Position numbers and translations under genes: made by a program. DNA of 27,737 nucleotides from a virus. This document shows positions 1 through 6,388 of the stretch, one piece after another; the stretch's first letter is position 1, and the number at the start of each line of letters is the position of its first letter. The stretch lies in IMG/VR virus record IMGVR_UViG_3300027896_000177, positions 1 through 27,737 of that record; one strand, 5' to 3'. The notes below the pieces were generated by a model that did not search any database, was not told the origin of the DNA, and saw only the letters and a list, made by a program, of their open reading frames with translations.

Positions 1-382
1 CCGATCTCAGCACATCTCGTAATTGCTCACCAGTCAGCGGCTGGCGCTGGGGCGAGTGCAAGTACAGCGGCCCCACGCGCTTCCACGGGTTGCTAGCCGT
101 CCACACCTGATCTTTTTCAAGGACACGGGTGCGTCCGGTTTCGCTGTGCTGCCATAGGTACGCCACCGGCTCCTGCTCAGGCTGCGCGAGGGTTTTAAGC
201 CGGTGAATCTCAGCCATATGCTCACGCAGGGACTCCTCCAAAGCCTTGACGCGACTCCAGTCTGGATTAAACGGCTCAGGCTGCGCGAGGGCAGCGCGGA
301 GGGCGGTGATTGCTTGCGCTTGTCGATAGTCCCAATCAGACTCCAGCGCCATCTGCGCCGCTTTGCGTAGTGCGTCAGTCAT
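1..382 (-). CDS. Hypothetical phage protein, truncated by the window edge
   Basis: The reading frame is open from the ATG at 382 to base 1 (127 codons), so the C-terminus lies outside the window. The protein begins MTDALRKAAQMALESDWDYR. It carries two copies of an LAQPE motif (ALAQPEP near residue 35 and TLAQPEQEPVAY near residue 75), followed by PLYLHSPQRQPLTGEQLRD. From memory this pattern belongs to a widespread uncharacterised protein of Burkholderiales phages and prophages; no function is known to me. The ATG overlaps the stop of the upstream lipoprotein gene by 8 bases, so it is probably the next gene of the same operon. It is visibly richer in G+C than its neighbours, which suggests recent acquisition. 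Reality of the gene is likely; the role is unknown. Confidence 0.75.
   Translation of the reverse strand, partial: MTDALRKAAQMALESDWDYRQAQAITALRAALAQPEPFNPDWSRVKALEESLREHMAEIHRLKTLAQPEQEPVAYLWQHSETGRTRVLEKDQVWTASNPWKRVGPLYLHSPQRQPLTGEQLRDVLRS
175..291. repeat. 18-bp direct repeat inside the first gene
   Basis: The 18-mer GCTCAGGCTGCGCGAGGG occurs identically at 175-192 and 274-291. On the minus strand it encodes the two LAQPE motifs. Identical DNA and not only similar protein suggests a recent internal duplication or a recombination-prone linker. Confidence 0.8.
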
Positions 383-539
383 TTTTTGCCACCTGTCTTG
401 GTTTGATTTCAGTACACACAAGCACCCAATCCAATCGTTTATCGCAATGAACCTCAATCGGTTCATCAAGCGGTTTGGCCATTGGAGGTCGACATTCAGA
501 TGCACATCCCGTCAGCAATAACACCATTAGCCACTTCAT
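375..539 (-). CDS. Small predicted lipoprotein (54 aa)
   Basis: The protein starts MKWLMVLLLTGCASECRPP: a lysine, a short hydrophobic stretch and a lipobox LLTG-C, with the lipidated cysteine at residue 12. This predicts export and cleavage by signal peptidase II. The mature part is about 43 residues and has three further cysteines. The start at 539 forms a 4-base ATGA overlap with the preceding gene, which favours it over an in-frame ATG 36 bases upstream. Small lipoproteins in phages can be Rz1 spanins or superinfection-exclusion proteins. There is no Rz-like partner here, and the gene sits in an early-type cluster rather than next to the endolysin, so exclusion or an envelope role is only a guess. 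Confidence 0.65.
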   Translation of the reverse strand: MKWLMVLLLTGCASECRPPMAKPLDEPIEVHCDKRLDWVLVCTEIKPRQVAKND

Positions 540-889
540 TTTTGAGTCTTCAATGTCTGTGGCCATTCCGACCACATCATTCCCTGCTTGGTAGATTCAT
601 CCTTTTTCGATGCCCAATGTGCAGCTTTTTGTGAATTTTCGTGTTCAAAAGCTGGATATGACCAACTTTCACCATCACACCAGCGATATGTACCTGACCA
701 TTTCTTGTCGTGTTCGCGTTTGGTAGGCCACCATCCCACAGCAGGCAACCCATGTTTCCAATTAAACTTTTTTTCTGAACAATCCATACAACTCCACATT
801 TTGGTTTTTTTGCTGGTTTTACCGCCAAACGCATTTTTGTTCTTTTTGCAAGAAAAACAATGTCGAGTGAAACCGATCAATTGACTCAT
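536..889 (-). CDS. Small zinc-ribbon protein (117 aa), function unknown
   Basis: Starting at the ATG at 889, the protein begins MSQLIGFTRHCFSCKKNKNA. It has two CxxC knuckles, CFSC near residue 10 and CMDC near residue 34, the spacing of a treble-clef or zinc-ribbon fold. The rest is rich in Trp, Lys and His (GWWPTKREHDKKW and similar), with no recognisable catalytic motif. The chosen start gives an ATGA overlap with the resolvase gene upstream, and the stop overlaps the lipoprotein start in the same way, so the three are translationally coupled. An in-frame ATG at 973 would bury it deep in the resolvase gene and is less likely. A nucleic-acid-binding role is possible but not shown. Confidence 0.65.
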   Translation of the reverse strand: MSQLIGFTRHCFSCKKNKNAFGGKTSKKTKMWSCMDCSEKKFNWKHGLPAVGWWPTKREHDKKWSGTYRWCDGESWSYPAFEHENSQKAAHWASKKDESTKQGMMWSEWPQTLKTQK

Positions 890-1344
890 ACAGACCCAAA
901 CAATCCAATTAACGCAGCATCTGCAAAGGCTTGACCCTTTGCCTTCTTGCCAAGCTCTGTCCACTGTGGCCACAGCTGGATTGCTCTGGCTCTCGCGGCA
1001 TCTTTGTCCGTACCAATCAGCCCTGCGGACTTTTTCCAGCGTTGTGGGGTCACAAGGGTATGAGGTAGTCCAATGGCACCAATCACCCCGGTCACGACCC
1101 CTACAGCGTGTCCAAAACTGAACATGGATCGAACACCTTGACCCGGCATTGCGTGAACGCTTTCAAGGTAAACATGATCCACAAAACGACCATATGCAAG
1201 CCAGTGGTGCAATTCACTTGCATTGACTCTCGTTGCAGTTCCAACCGTCACGGTGGGCATCATCATCCATTCCACGGGTCGATCTCCCTCCAGCAAAACT
1301 AGAGCACCAGATACACCGGGATCAATTCCAACGATCAGTTTAAT
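886..1344 (-). CDS. RuvC-like Holliday junction resolvase with a non-canonical start
   Basis: This is a phage-type RuvC resolvase of the RNase H fold, which cuts four-way junctions during recombination or before packaging. Visible motifs are the N-terminal VGIDPGVSGALV (first catalytic Asp), ESVHAMPGQGV with the second acid, VTPQRWKK, and the C-terminal AFADAALIGLFG with the last acid. The frame is open only from a TGA just upstream of codon CGC at 1359, and no ATG, GTG or TTG precedes GIDPG. An ATT codon at 1344 (reading (M)KLIVGIDPG) lies 6 bases after AAGGGG, an ideal spacing for a ribosome site. A CTG at 1338 would overlap the upstream stop as CTGA. The TTG at 1296 would remove the catalytic aspartate. 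The family call is firm; the start is uncertain. Confidence 0.8.
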   Translation of the reverse strand: MKLIVGIDPGVSGALVLLEGDRPVEWMMMPTVTVGTATRVNASELHHWLAYGRFVDHVYLESVHAMPGQGVRSMFSFGHAVGVVTGVIGAIGLPHTLVTPQRWKKSAGLIGTDKDAARARAIQLWPQWTELGKKAKGQAFADAALIGLFGSV

Positions 1345-1544
1345 TTTGTTCCCCTTGCGTCAACTTTGCTTTTCATCGCCTCGAAAAAAGTGTTCTCTTC
1401 TTCGGGGCTCATTTTGTTAGCTTGTTCAAAAAAGCTACCGTCTTCAATCATCTTCTGAATGTCAGCCATCAACTCTTCAAGCTCTTCTTGCGTCCCATCA
1501 AAGTCATCAAAACATCCGGGCGCAAACACAAGTTTTGGTGTCAT
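1335..1544 (-). CDS. Small acidic protein (69 aa), unknown
   Basis: The product begins MTPKLVFAPGCFDDFDGTQ and has an acidic, helical middle (EELEELMADIQKMIEDG), then a second acidic helix around SPEEENTFFEAMKSK. No family is recognised. The start at 1544 follows AAAGGAAAGCA, a good ribosome site, and overlaps the upstream stop as ATGA. Its 3' end overlaps the start of the resolvase gene by 4 to 10 bases, so the two are probably coupled; an accessory role to the resolvase is conceivable but unsupported. Confidence 0.6.
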   Translation of the reverse strand: MTPKLVFAPGCFDDFDGTQEELEELMADIQKMIEDGSFFEQANKMSPEEENTFFEAMKSKVDARGTKLN

Positions 1545-1798
1545 TGCTTTCCTTTCAAATTAAATTGAGGGCACCGCTGAAGCATGAACCGCAGTGGCCA
1601 CATCTTATGTGTCGAAGTGCTCAATGCCTTGCAGCTTTTGTCCTGCTGGTAGTTCGTGCATTCAAAGCAAACCCGCAAATCCACATTGTTTTCATCTCTG
1701 TTCCACATCTCAGTGGCCAAGTCATACGCCTCTTCTTCGGTCAATCCTTCTTTGACAAACCGTTCTCTACGCCGCTCAAAGATATCAACACGATCCAT
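1541..1798 (-). CDS. Small cysteine-motif protein (85 aa), probable zinc binder
   Basis: The protein starts MDRVDIFERRRERFVKEGLT with a charged helix, then carries RVCFECTNY, a further Cys in DKSCKAL, and C-terminal LRFMLQRCPQF. This Cys pattern (CxxC, C, C) is typical of small proteins on betaproteobacterial phages and plasmids whose role is unknown. Three in-frame ATGs lie close together (1810, 1804, 1798). Only the one at 1798 has a well-placed GGAG (6-base spacing), so I chose it. The start overlaps the end of the upstream gene by 14 bases, and the stop overlaps the next start as ATGA. Confidence 0.65.
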   Translation of the reverse strand: MDRVDIFERRRERFVKEGLTEEEAYDLATEMWNRDENNVDLRVCFECTNYQQDKSCKALSTSTHKMWPLRFMLQRCPQFNLKGKQ

Positions 1799-2030
1799 GT
1801 CCATCTCCATTGATCGTGACAGTCGAAGTCACTCGATCAATCGACATCTCACCCTCACAGACAATGTTCCAGTCCTCTGAATGCTCTTCCTTCTCTGACC
1901 GGCATGATCCATTCAATTGAACGTGCTTGGCCAGCAACTCTTTGTCACCAGCAAAAACACGCCAGACATGATCCACCGTGCCACGCCCCGGTTGACCGCG
2001 AGACTTGTTGAACCTGATCCTGTACTTCAT
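1785..2030 (-). CDS. Conserved hypothetical phage protein (81 aa), first gene of the leftmost operon
   Basis: The product begins MKYRIRFNKSRGQPGRGTVD and continues HVWRVFAGDKELLAKHVQ and EDWNIVCEGEMSIDR. It is compact, mixed alpha/beta in appearance and has no known catalytic motif. I recall similar sequences in environmental phages, always uncharacterised. The start at 2030 follows GGAGG with 5-base spacing, better than an in-frame ATG at 2060, which lies inside the promoter. It is the first gene behind the promoter at 2051-2068, so it should be among the most strongly expressed genes of this operon. Confidence 0.7.
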   Translation of the reverse strand: MKYRIRFNKSRGQPGRGTVDHVWRVFAGDKELLAKHVQLNGSCRSEKEEHSEDWNIVCEGEMSIDRVTSTVTINGDGHGSC

Positions 2031-2050
2031 AGAACCTCCATTTTGTAAGG

Positions 2051-2068
2051 AGTCTAACACAAACTTAG
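2051..2068 (-). promoter_or_regulatory. Early-type promoter/operator element, copy A
   Basis: On the minus strand it reads CTAAGTTTGTGTTAG followed by ACT, giving an extended -10 box TG-T-TAGACT. The first 15 bases are a near palindrome (CTAA-N7-TTAG). The ATG of the first gene is about 20 bases downstream, with its GGAGG between. No convincing -35 hexamer is seen. The same element occurs at 6316, 8248 and 8651. Confidence 0.65.
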
Positions 2069-2075
2069 AGTCTAA

Positions 2076-2101
2076 AAAGAAAAAAATACCCTCTGAGGGT
2101 A
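2076..2101 (-). terminator. Intrinsic terminator, minus strand
   Basis: On the minus strand a 6-bp stem TACCCT/AGGGTA with a 3-base loop (2087-2101) is followed by a run of seven pyrimidines, mostly U, then CTTTTT. It ends leftward transcription just before promoter A, and would form the 3' end of the structured RNA to its right. On the plus strand the stem is preceded by As and followed by no T run, so it should act on minus-strand transcripts. Confidence 0.7.
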
Positions 2102-2466
2102 ATTACTAATCTTACTGTTACTTACTGAATACTTCTTGATTGCTGCCTAGAGGTGGACAGACCTAGCCCTCCCACAAGAGGCTTGGCCTTCACAGATTCT
2201 GCCTGTCGGAGTATCTGACCCGCGAGCCGTTCGATGCATGGGCGCTAGCTTCGCCACCCATTGTCCTGTCTCAGCATCTATCCCGTAGCAAGACTGTCCC
2301 CGAGACGCTACTGCCAGTGCGCGTCCATCTCGGCGGGATTGTCAATTAAATTGACAATGAAAAAAGCGGTTAAGAAAGACTCCGTGGAAATCACCCCTTT
2401 TGGAGGTGGAGCCCTTTCGGGCCAGAGTCTTACTTAACCGCTTTCTCACCGGGTTTCCATCCCCAG
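2102..2466 (-). ncRNA. Large structured non-coding RNA, class not recognised
   Basis: No gene lies in 2031-2498. Two folded domains are visible.

The right domain (2363-2444) has a 12-bp stem (2363-2374 with 2433-2444) and a 7-bp stem (2376-2382 with 2425-2431). These enclose a GAAA-capped hairpin near 2408-2423 and a second hairpin near 2391-2407; a further small hairpin lies at 2449-2466.

The left domain has a closing stem (2155-2160 with 2294-2299) around three hairpins: 2162-2186, 2193-2217, and a coaxial 2233-2237/2274-2278 plus 2238-2244/2255-2261. A 9-bp bulged stem joins 2300-2308 with 2321-2333.

Several pairs are G-U when read on the minus strand but C-A on the plus strand, which supports minus-strand transcription, as does the terminator at 2076-2101. 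It may be an independent RNA or a long 3' UTR of the primase operon. I do not recognise an Rfam class. Confidence 0.5.
2338..2358. repeat. Perfect 21-bp palindrome between the two RNA domains
   Basis: Ten bases ATTGTCAATT, a central A, then the exact reverse complement AATTGACAAT. It lies between the two folded RNA domains. A perfect odd-length palindrome of this size is typical of a dimeric repressor operator, and it also contains TTGTCA/TTGACA, which resemble -35 hexamers. It could alternatively form an RNA hairpin. No -10 box at the right spacing was found. Confidence 0.6.
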
Positions 2467-2498
2467 TAAAAGAATTACATCACTTCATCTCAAGGCTG

Positions 2499-3353
2499 TC
2501 AAGTGTTTTTCACGTTCATCAATTTTGCAACAACACTGAACAGGCCTTTCTTGGTGTGTAGGTCGTTCGCATCCCATCCTTCCTCATCAGCCATCACCCA
2601 AGGCAATTCAGTGGCTTGTGCGGCCTTCTGGCCCGTTCCAGAGGCATCGTGGTCAGCAAAGACATAACGCTTGCCTTTGATCTGGTCAACCACTTGCACT
2701 AAATTCGATGCCGAGAAACACACGACTACTGATGCCTGCATCCCACAGGATCGCAGCGCCTGATGGACGCTCAGGCCCGTTGCAAAGCCTTCGACCAGCC
2801 ATGTCTCACCCGCAGTCCTGCTGCCAAACCAAAAGACTGCATTCTTGGCTCTCATGCCGGTCAGCATCTTCTTATCGTACTTGCGCTCTTCCATGTCCCA
2901 GCTAATCTGCTGGAAACCTTGTAGGCGGTTGGTGACGACGTTTCTCATAGGGATCAACAGCGTGTCTGAAAGCACCAGACCTTGCTCATCTTTAAATCCT
3001 TTGACTTGCAGATACGCATGGGTGTTCATCTTGGCAGATCGCAACACCTTCTCAGCCTGCGCGGCCACTTGATCGTACTTGGCCTGCTGATCTGATTGTT
3101 GAGCTTTGCGCTTTTCTACCCAATCGCGCTTTTCTTGATCAGTCCACGGGCGAGCATGAGGATCGTCGTACCACGTCACTCTGGCTTCGCTAGACCAATC
3201 CATGACCCAGCCACGCTGGCCATCCCAAAAGAATGCACCATTCTTGGAGCGCGGTTTCTCAACCGTGCCGGTACGTCGAATGCGCTCCGACGCATACAGC
3301 GTCGCGTAGTCGATCTCGACGCCGTGCGCTCTAGCAAAGTCAATAAAGCTCAT
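2499..3353 (-). CDS. TOPRIM-domain DNA primase (284 aa)
   Basis: This is a phage TOPRIM primase that likely makes primers at the fork. The TOPRIM acidic residues are visible: Glu188 in LVEGFATGLSVHQAL and Asp234/Asp236 in VFADHDASGTGQKA. The N-terminal 80 residues (FFWDGQRGWVMDWSS) form the usual preceding domain, then a Lys/Gln-rich linker and a region LLIPMRNVVTNRLQGFQQIS typical of these primases. There is no C-terminal helicase domain and no CHC2 zinc finger, so it is a short, stand-alone form. It is the last gene of the leftward replication operon, overlapping its upstream neighbour by 14 bases, with AAAGG 10 bases before the ATG. The SF2 helicase in the same operon is the likely partner. 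Confidence 0.85.
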   Translation of the reverse strand: MSFIDFARAHGVEIDYATLYASERIRRTGTVEKPRSKNGAFFWDGQRGWVMDWSSEARVTWYDDPHARPWTDQEKRDWVEKRKAQQSDQQAKYDQVAAQAEKVLRSAKMNTHAYLQVKGFKDEQGLVLSDTLLIPMRNVVTNRLQGFQQISWDMEERKYDKKMLTGMRAKNAVFWFGSRTAGETWLVEGFATGLSVHQALRSCGMQASVVVCFSASNLVQVVDQIKGKRYVFADHDASGTGQKAAQATELPWVMADEEGWDANDLHTKKGLFSVVAKLMNVKNT

Positions 3354-3618
3354 CGTCTTTGACCTTTAGCTCGTTAACAGCGTCAACAAGGCTTGATACC
3401 TGATTTGTCAAATCGTTTCCCTCTATGCTAATTGCAAGCGTATCAATTGAATCCGCAATTTTGTGCAAACCTTGAGCAACATAAATTATTGCTTCAGTCA
3501 AACTTTCAATGTGGTTGCCTTCTGGTGTGTGCATTGAAGATGCATCAAGCGGTGTAATTGCACTCGCAATCATGGCTAAATTCTTAACCACGCTTTCAAT
3601 CAGTTCATCATTCATCAT
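3340..3618 (-). CDS. Hypothetical protein (92 aa) in the replication operon
   Basis: The product starts MMNDELIESVVKNLAMIASA. It is mostly helical with heptad-like spacing of hydrophobic residues (IIYVAQGLHKIADSIDTLAISI, SSLVDAVNELKV) and a very acidic C-terminus, suggesting a small coiled-coil oligomer. No family is recognised. Two adjacent ATGs (3618, 3615) follow AAGGAAAA; the first gives an ATGA overlap with the upstream gene. It lies between another small protein and the primase, so a replication accessory role is possible. Confidence 0.6.
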   Translation of the reverse strand: MMNDELIESVVKNLAMIASAITPLDASSMHTPEGNHIESLTEAIIYVAQGLHKIADSIDTLAISIEGNDLTNQVSSLVDAVNELKVKDDELY

Positions 3619-3803
3619 TTTTCCTTGTGCTGTTCATGGATGATTGCAGCCATCATCAGGGCAACGAAATTAATTGCCTTTGTGCATTCGGTTAGAGCCA
3701 GATCGCACTGCTTGTCGAGCATCAAATGATGAATTTCCCTCAACGCTTTCTCAGCCATCATGCATGGATAAGCGTAGTCAATAACTTTCACGGTCTCAGA
3801 CAT
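3615..3803 (-). CDS. Small hypothetical protein (62 aa) in the replication operon
   Basis: From the ATG at 3803 the protein begins MSETVKVIDYAYPCMMAEKA and continues as a helical, Met-rich small protein (CTKAINFVALMMAAIIHEQHKEK). AGGA 8 bases upstream supports this start over an in-frame ATG at 3827, which lies further inside the helicase gene. It overlaps the helicase stop by 8 bases and the next start by 4. No motif was recognised. Confidence 0.6.
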   Translation of the reverse strand: MSETVKVIDYAYPCMMAEKALREIHHLMLDKQCDLALTECTKAINFVALMMAAIIHEQHKEK

Positions 3804-5322
3804 GTCGATTTCCTTTTCTGAATGCAATGTTCATTTGCTGAATTTTGTTGAAGACATTTCTAGTGATCTCCACGGCTGGTGCTTTGCTGAATGCCCACTT
3901 TGTCTCTTGGCCAGTGATGTCCTTGAACAGATGCCATGCTCTGCCTGACTGCTTATCAGGCTTGCTGTGATGCCGTGCATAAGTGCAAATCTGATTCCAC
4001 AAGTCTTCGGCGGTGTTGGCAAGTTTCTTCTTGTCTGGGCCAGTGCCAATAAAAATCTCCTGCATGTGACCCGGCTGGGCTTCGGTCATCGCCTTGCTGA
4101 TGCGCTCATGACCACACGCCATGCACCGCTTGTGAAACGGCGTGTACCCACACTTCGGACAACCCTTCGTTTCAAACTCTTCTTTGTCCCGCACTGCCTT
4201 GTCGAGCTTCTCACCATCATTCAATTGAGCCAAGCCATTGAAATAGATGTCGTTGAAGTCTTCAAAGAATCGCACGATGTTGCCAGAGAAATCCAGCAAG
4301 TGGCAGTCCTGCTTGCCCGTATCCGGTGAAGACCGCAAGCCACGACCCCACATTTGAATTGCTGTCGACAGTGACTTGCGAAGCGGTCGCGCATCACAAA
4401 TGCAACCTACGTCAGGCACGTCAAAACCTTTCGCCAGAGCTTCGACCGAAATCAGCACCTTCAATGGGCTGTCGGGCTTGCGATATTCTTTGAGCAGCAT
4501 CTCCCGCTCTGCTGCCTTGGTCTCGCTAGTGAACACTGCCGCCATCACGCCAGATTGAATGAACTGCCTGCAAAGCTCCTCACAGTGCTTGATGGTCGCG
4601 CCAAACACAATGGTCTTGCGGTTGTCGCCGTGCTTCTGCCAGTCTGACACCACATCACCGACGATGCTCAATTCGCGCTCTTCAGCCGCCTTGTCAGTCC
4701 ACTCGCCACCGCTTGTCTTTGCGCCAGTCATGTCAGGTTTCTTGCAGGAAAAAATCCGCATAGGCGTGAGCACACCAGACACAGTCAATTCATGCATCGT
4801 GGTGGCATTCACCAAATTTGTGAAGATTTTGCCAAGACCGGGTGTGAACGGAGTTGCCGATAGACCGATGACTACAGCGTTAGTAGCCTGTGCAAACTCT
4901 GTCCATGCCTTGTACGTCGTGTGAGCTTCATCGACTACCAGCACATCCATTTGTGGCCAGAATTCGCGCTTTGCGATGGTCTGCACAGACGCAATCTGAA
5001 GCAACTCATCAGGCCGTCGCCGCCAGTGTTTGGCTTGAATGACCCCGTGGCCATACATGCCATAAGAGTCAGCCACGGCTGATGTCTGATTGATCAGCGT
5101 AGTGCGATCACAAAGGAACACAGCGCGTTTACCACGCTGTATCGCCTCTTTACATATACGCAGACCCAAGTAGGTCTTGCCAGCCCCCGTAGGGGCCATG
5201 ATCAATTGATTTTTGTGCCCTTCCCTAAAACCCTGCCGTAGCGCCTCATGTGCGGCGATCTGGAAGGGTCTAGGGGTAGGGAATCCATCATCACTCTCGG
5301 GTGGAGCTAGGTCTTTGTTCAT
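3796..5322 (-). CDS. SF2 DEAH-box helicase with C-terminal zinc ribbon (508 aa)
   Basis: This superfamily 2 ATP-dependent DNA helicase or translocase is probably the replicative or recombination helicase of the phage. Visible motifs are motif I APTGAGKT (43-50), motif II DEAH (131-134), motif III SATP (155-158), the second RecA domain with ISVEALAKGFDVP (291-303), and motif VI QMWGRGLR (323-330). The C-terminal part has a zinc ribbon CPKC...CMAC (388-403), a tail common in phage relatives. The start overlaps the ParB-like gene's stop as ATGA, with no clear ribosome site, so it relies on coupling. Its partners in the operon are the TOPRIM primase downstream and the ParB-like protein upstream. 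The family is certain; the exact role is inferred from context. Confidence 0.9.
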   Translation of the reverse strand: MNKDLAPPESDDGFPTPRPFQIAAHEALRQGFREGHKNQLIMAPTGAGKTYLGLRICKEAIQRGKRAVFLCDRTTLINQTSAVADSYGMYGHGVIQAKHWRRRPDELLQIASVQTIAKREFWPQMDVLVVDEAHTTYKAWTEFAQATNAVVIGLSATPFTPGLGKIFTNLVNATTMHELTVSGVLTPMRIFSCKKPDMTGAKTSGGEWTDKAAEERELSIVGDVVSDWQKHGDNRKTIVFGATIKHCEELCRQFIQSGVMAAVFTSETKAAEREMLLKEYRKPDSPLKVLISVEALAKGFDVPDVGCICDARPLRKSLSTAIQMWGRGLRSSPDTGKQDCHLLDFSGNIVRFFEDFNDIYFNGLAQLNDGEKLDKAVRDKEEFETKGCPKCGYTPFHKRCMACGHERISKAMTEAQPGHMQEIFIGTGPDKKKLANTAEDLWNQICTYARHHSKPDKQSGRAWHLFKDITGQETKWAFSKAPAVEITRNVFNKIQQMNIAFRKGNRHV

Positions 5323-6080
5323 TTTTTAGGCTTGAGTTTGTCGAGTTCTTTTTGCAGCTGCTTGACCATCTTGATGGCTTCGTTTTTCTCATTCATCAGG
5401 CCGGACAAGCGCACTTCCAGCTGGGAATTCAAATGATTGAGTCGCTTGATTTCTTCATGTGCTGTAGACAGCGCATTGTCAGAATCCAGCAGCTTGTACA
5501 TGGCATCCTGATCCGCTTGCAGCGTCAGTGCATTGGCCTTCAATTCATTTTCATCAGGGCCACACGTTGCAGGATTCGGACTATCAATTGAATTCTCAGC
5601 TTCAATCTTATTTTTGTAGTGCCGCTTGACGTTTTCGGCCTGCTTTGCTTTGACCTCTGGATCGCGCACAGCAGCCACAAATGGCTGAGAGACCTCACAC
5701 AACTTGGCAATTTCGTTGCTCGACTTCTCTTCAAATCCTTCAAGCGCAAGCGCCATCAAGACCTTGTTGCGCTTGTCGTCAGCAGTCAATTGCTTGCCAT
5801 GCTTGGCATTTGCTTTAAGTGCCGCCACACGGGCGTCGTACAAAGTACCCGGCTTGTAATTCACGTCAACCTCTTTGATACCCAACAACTTGAGTGCGTG
5901 GTACCGATGGAACCCATCAGTCAGCCAATGCGTCGTGCCGTCGAATGTCGTCTCAATCGATGGGAATTCCGAGTCTTCCAGCATTGCATCACGATACGCG
6001 TAAACAGTCGGCTGATCGATGACCACTCGGCATTGAGTGCCGCCGTCAATCCGGATGTCGTCCAATTTCACTTTTTTCAT
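5319..6080 (-). CDS. ParB-like nuclease-domain DNA-binding protein (253 aa)
   Basis: The N-terminal domain has the ParB/sulfiredoxin-like fold signature, with TDGFHRYHALKLLGI at residues 54-68 (a GxxR-like phosphate-binding box reading DGFHRYHA). It is followed by a helix-turn-helix around 120-140 (SSNEIAKLCEVSQPFVAAVR). The C-terminal 55 residues are a long coiled coil (AHEEIKRLNHLNSQLEVRL, then KQLQKELDKLKPKK), indicating oligomerisation. ParB-family proteins bind DNA site-specifically, and many phage versions are used in regulation or genome handling; no ParA is visible here. It starts 10 bases after the Cro-like gene, with AAGGA before the ATG, and overlaps the helicase start. Its DNA target is unknown. 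Confidence 0.8.
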   Translation of the reverse strand: MKKVKLDDIRIDGGTQCRVVIDQPTVYAYRDAMLEDSEFPSIETTFDGTTHWLTDGFHRYHALKLLGIKEVDVNYKPGTLYDARVAALKANAKHGKQLTADDKRNKVLMALALEGFEEKSSNEIAKLCEVSQPFVAAVRDPEVKAKQAENVKRHYKNKIEAENSIDSPNPATCGPDENELKANALTLQADQDAMYKLLDSDNALSTAHEEIKRLNHLNSQLEVRLSGLMNEKNEAIKMVKQLQKELDKLKPKK

Positions 6081-6089
6081 ATCTTTCCT

Positions 6090-6290
6090 TCAGTCAAAAA
6101 TGTCAGGCCGTAGCTCATGGGCTGAGACTAAACCTTGCGTTGCTTTTTCAATTTTCTTCGCCAAGGCAGGTGAGGGTTTACGCACCTGTCTCAGCAGCAG
6201 ACCTAACCATGTCGGTGTGATCCCAAGATGCACCGCCATCTCTTTCTTTGCCCCGTGAGGCTCACTTGCAAAGTACTCTTGTAACGTCAT
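6090..6290 (-). CDS. Cro/YdaS-like helix-turn-helix regulator (66 aa)
   Basis: This small DNA-binding protein has a helix-turn-helix KKEMAVHLGITPTWLGLLLR and the C-terminal ELRPDIFD ending that is characteristic of YdaS/Cro-like proteins. GGAGG 5 bases upstream supports the ATG at 6290. It is the first gene behind promoter copy B, so it probably controls its own operon. Since the near-palindromic element recurs at three other promoters, it is the prime candidate for a phage-wide early regulator. This is inference: binding to that element is not shown by sequence alone. Confidence 0.8.
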   Translation of the reverse strand: MTLQEYFASEPHGAKKEMAVHLGITPTWLGLLLRQVRKPSPALAKKIEKATQGLVSAHELRPDIFD

Positions 6291-6312
6291 GCTGTCCTCC
6301 ACTGACAAAAAT

Positions 6313-6330
6313 AGTCTAACACAGAATTAG
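6313..6330 (-). promoter_or_regulatory. Early-type promoter/operator element, copy B (divergent region)
   Basis: On the minus strand it reads CTAATTCTGTGTTAG then ACT, an extended -10 TG-T-TAGACT 26 bases before the regulator's start. The site is a CTAA-N7-TTAG near palindrome. On the plus strand the same bases overlap a possible -35 (CTAACA, 6316-6321) that lies 17 bases before an extended -10 TGC-TAAAGT (6336-6344) for the SSB-like gene. A protein bound here could therefore control both directions. Confidence 0.6.
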
Positions 6331-6388
6331 AAGTGTGCTAAAGTTCTTTCACGGTCATGTTGACCGGGCAACACACTTTGGAGTGGTT

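Noticed and set aside
2225-2245. A TTCGAT sequence resembling a tRNA T-loop
   Set aside because: The flanking bases do not form a T-arm, and no acceptor, D- or anticodon arm fits around it.
2357-2437. A 26-codon plus-strand frame beginning MKKAVKKDS
   Set aside because: It has no ribosome site, lies wholly within the structured RNA, and the folding evidence favours the other strand.
5619-6113. A 164-codon plus-strand frame
   Set aside because: It is antisense to the ParB-like gene, has cysteine/leucine-rich shadow composition and no ribosome site.
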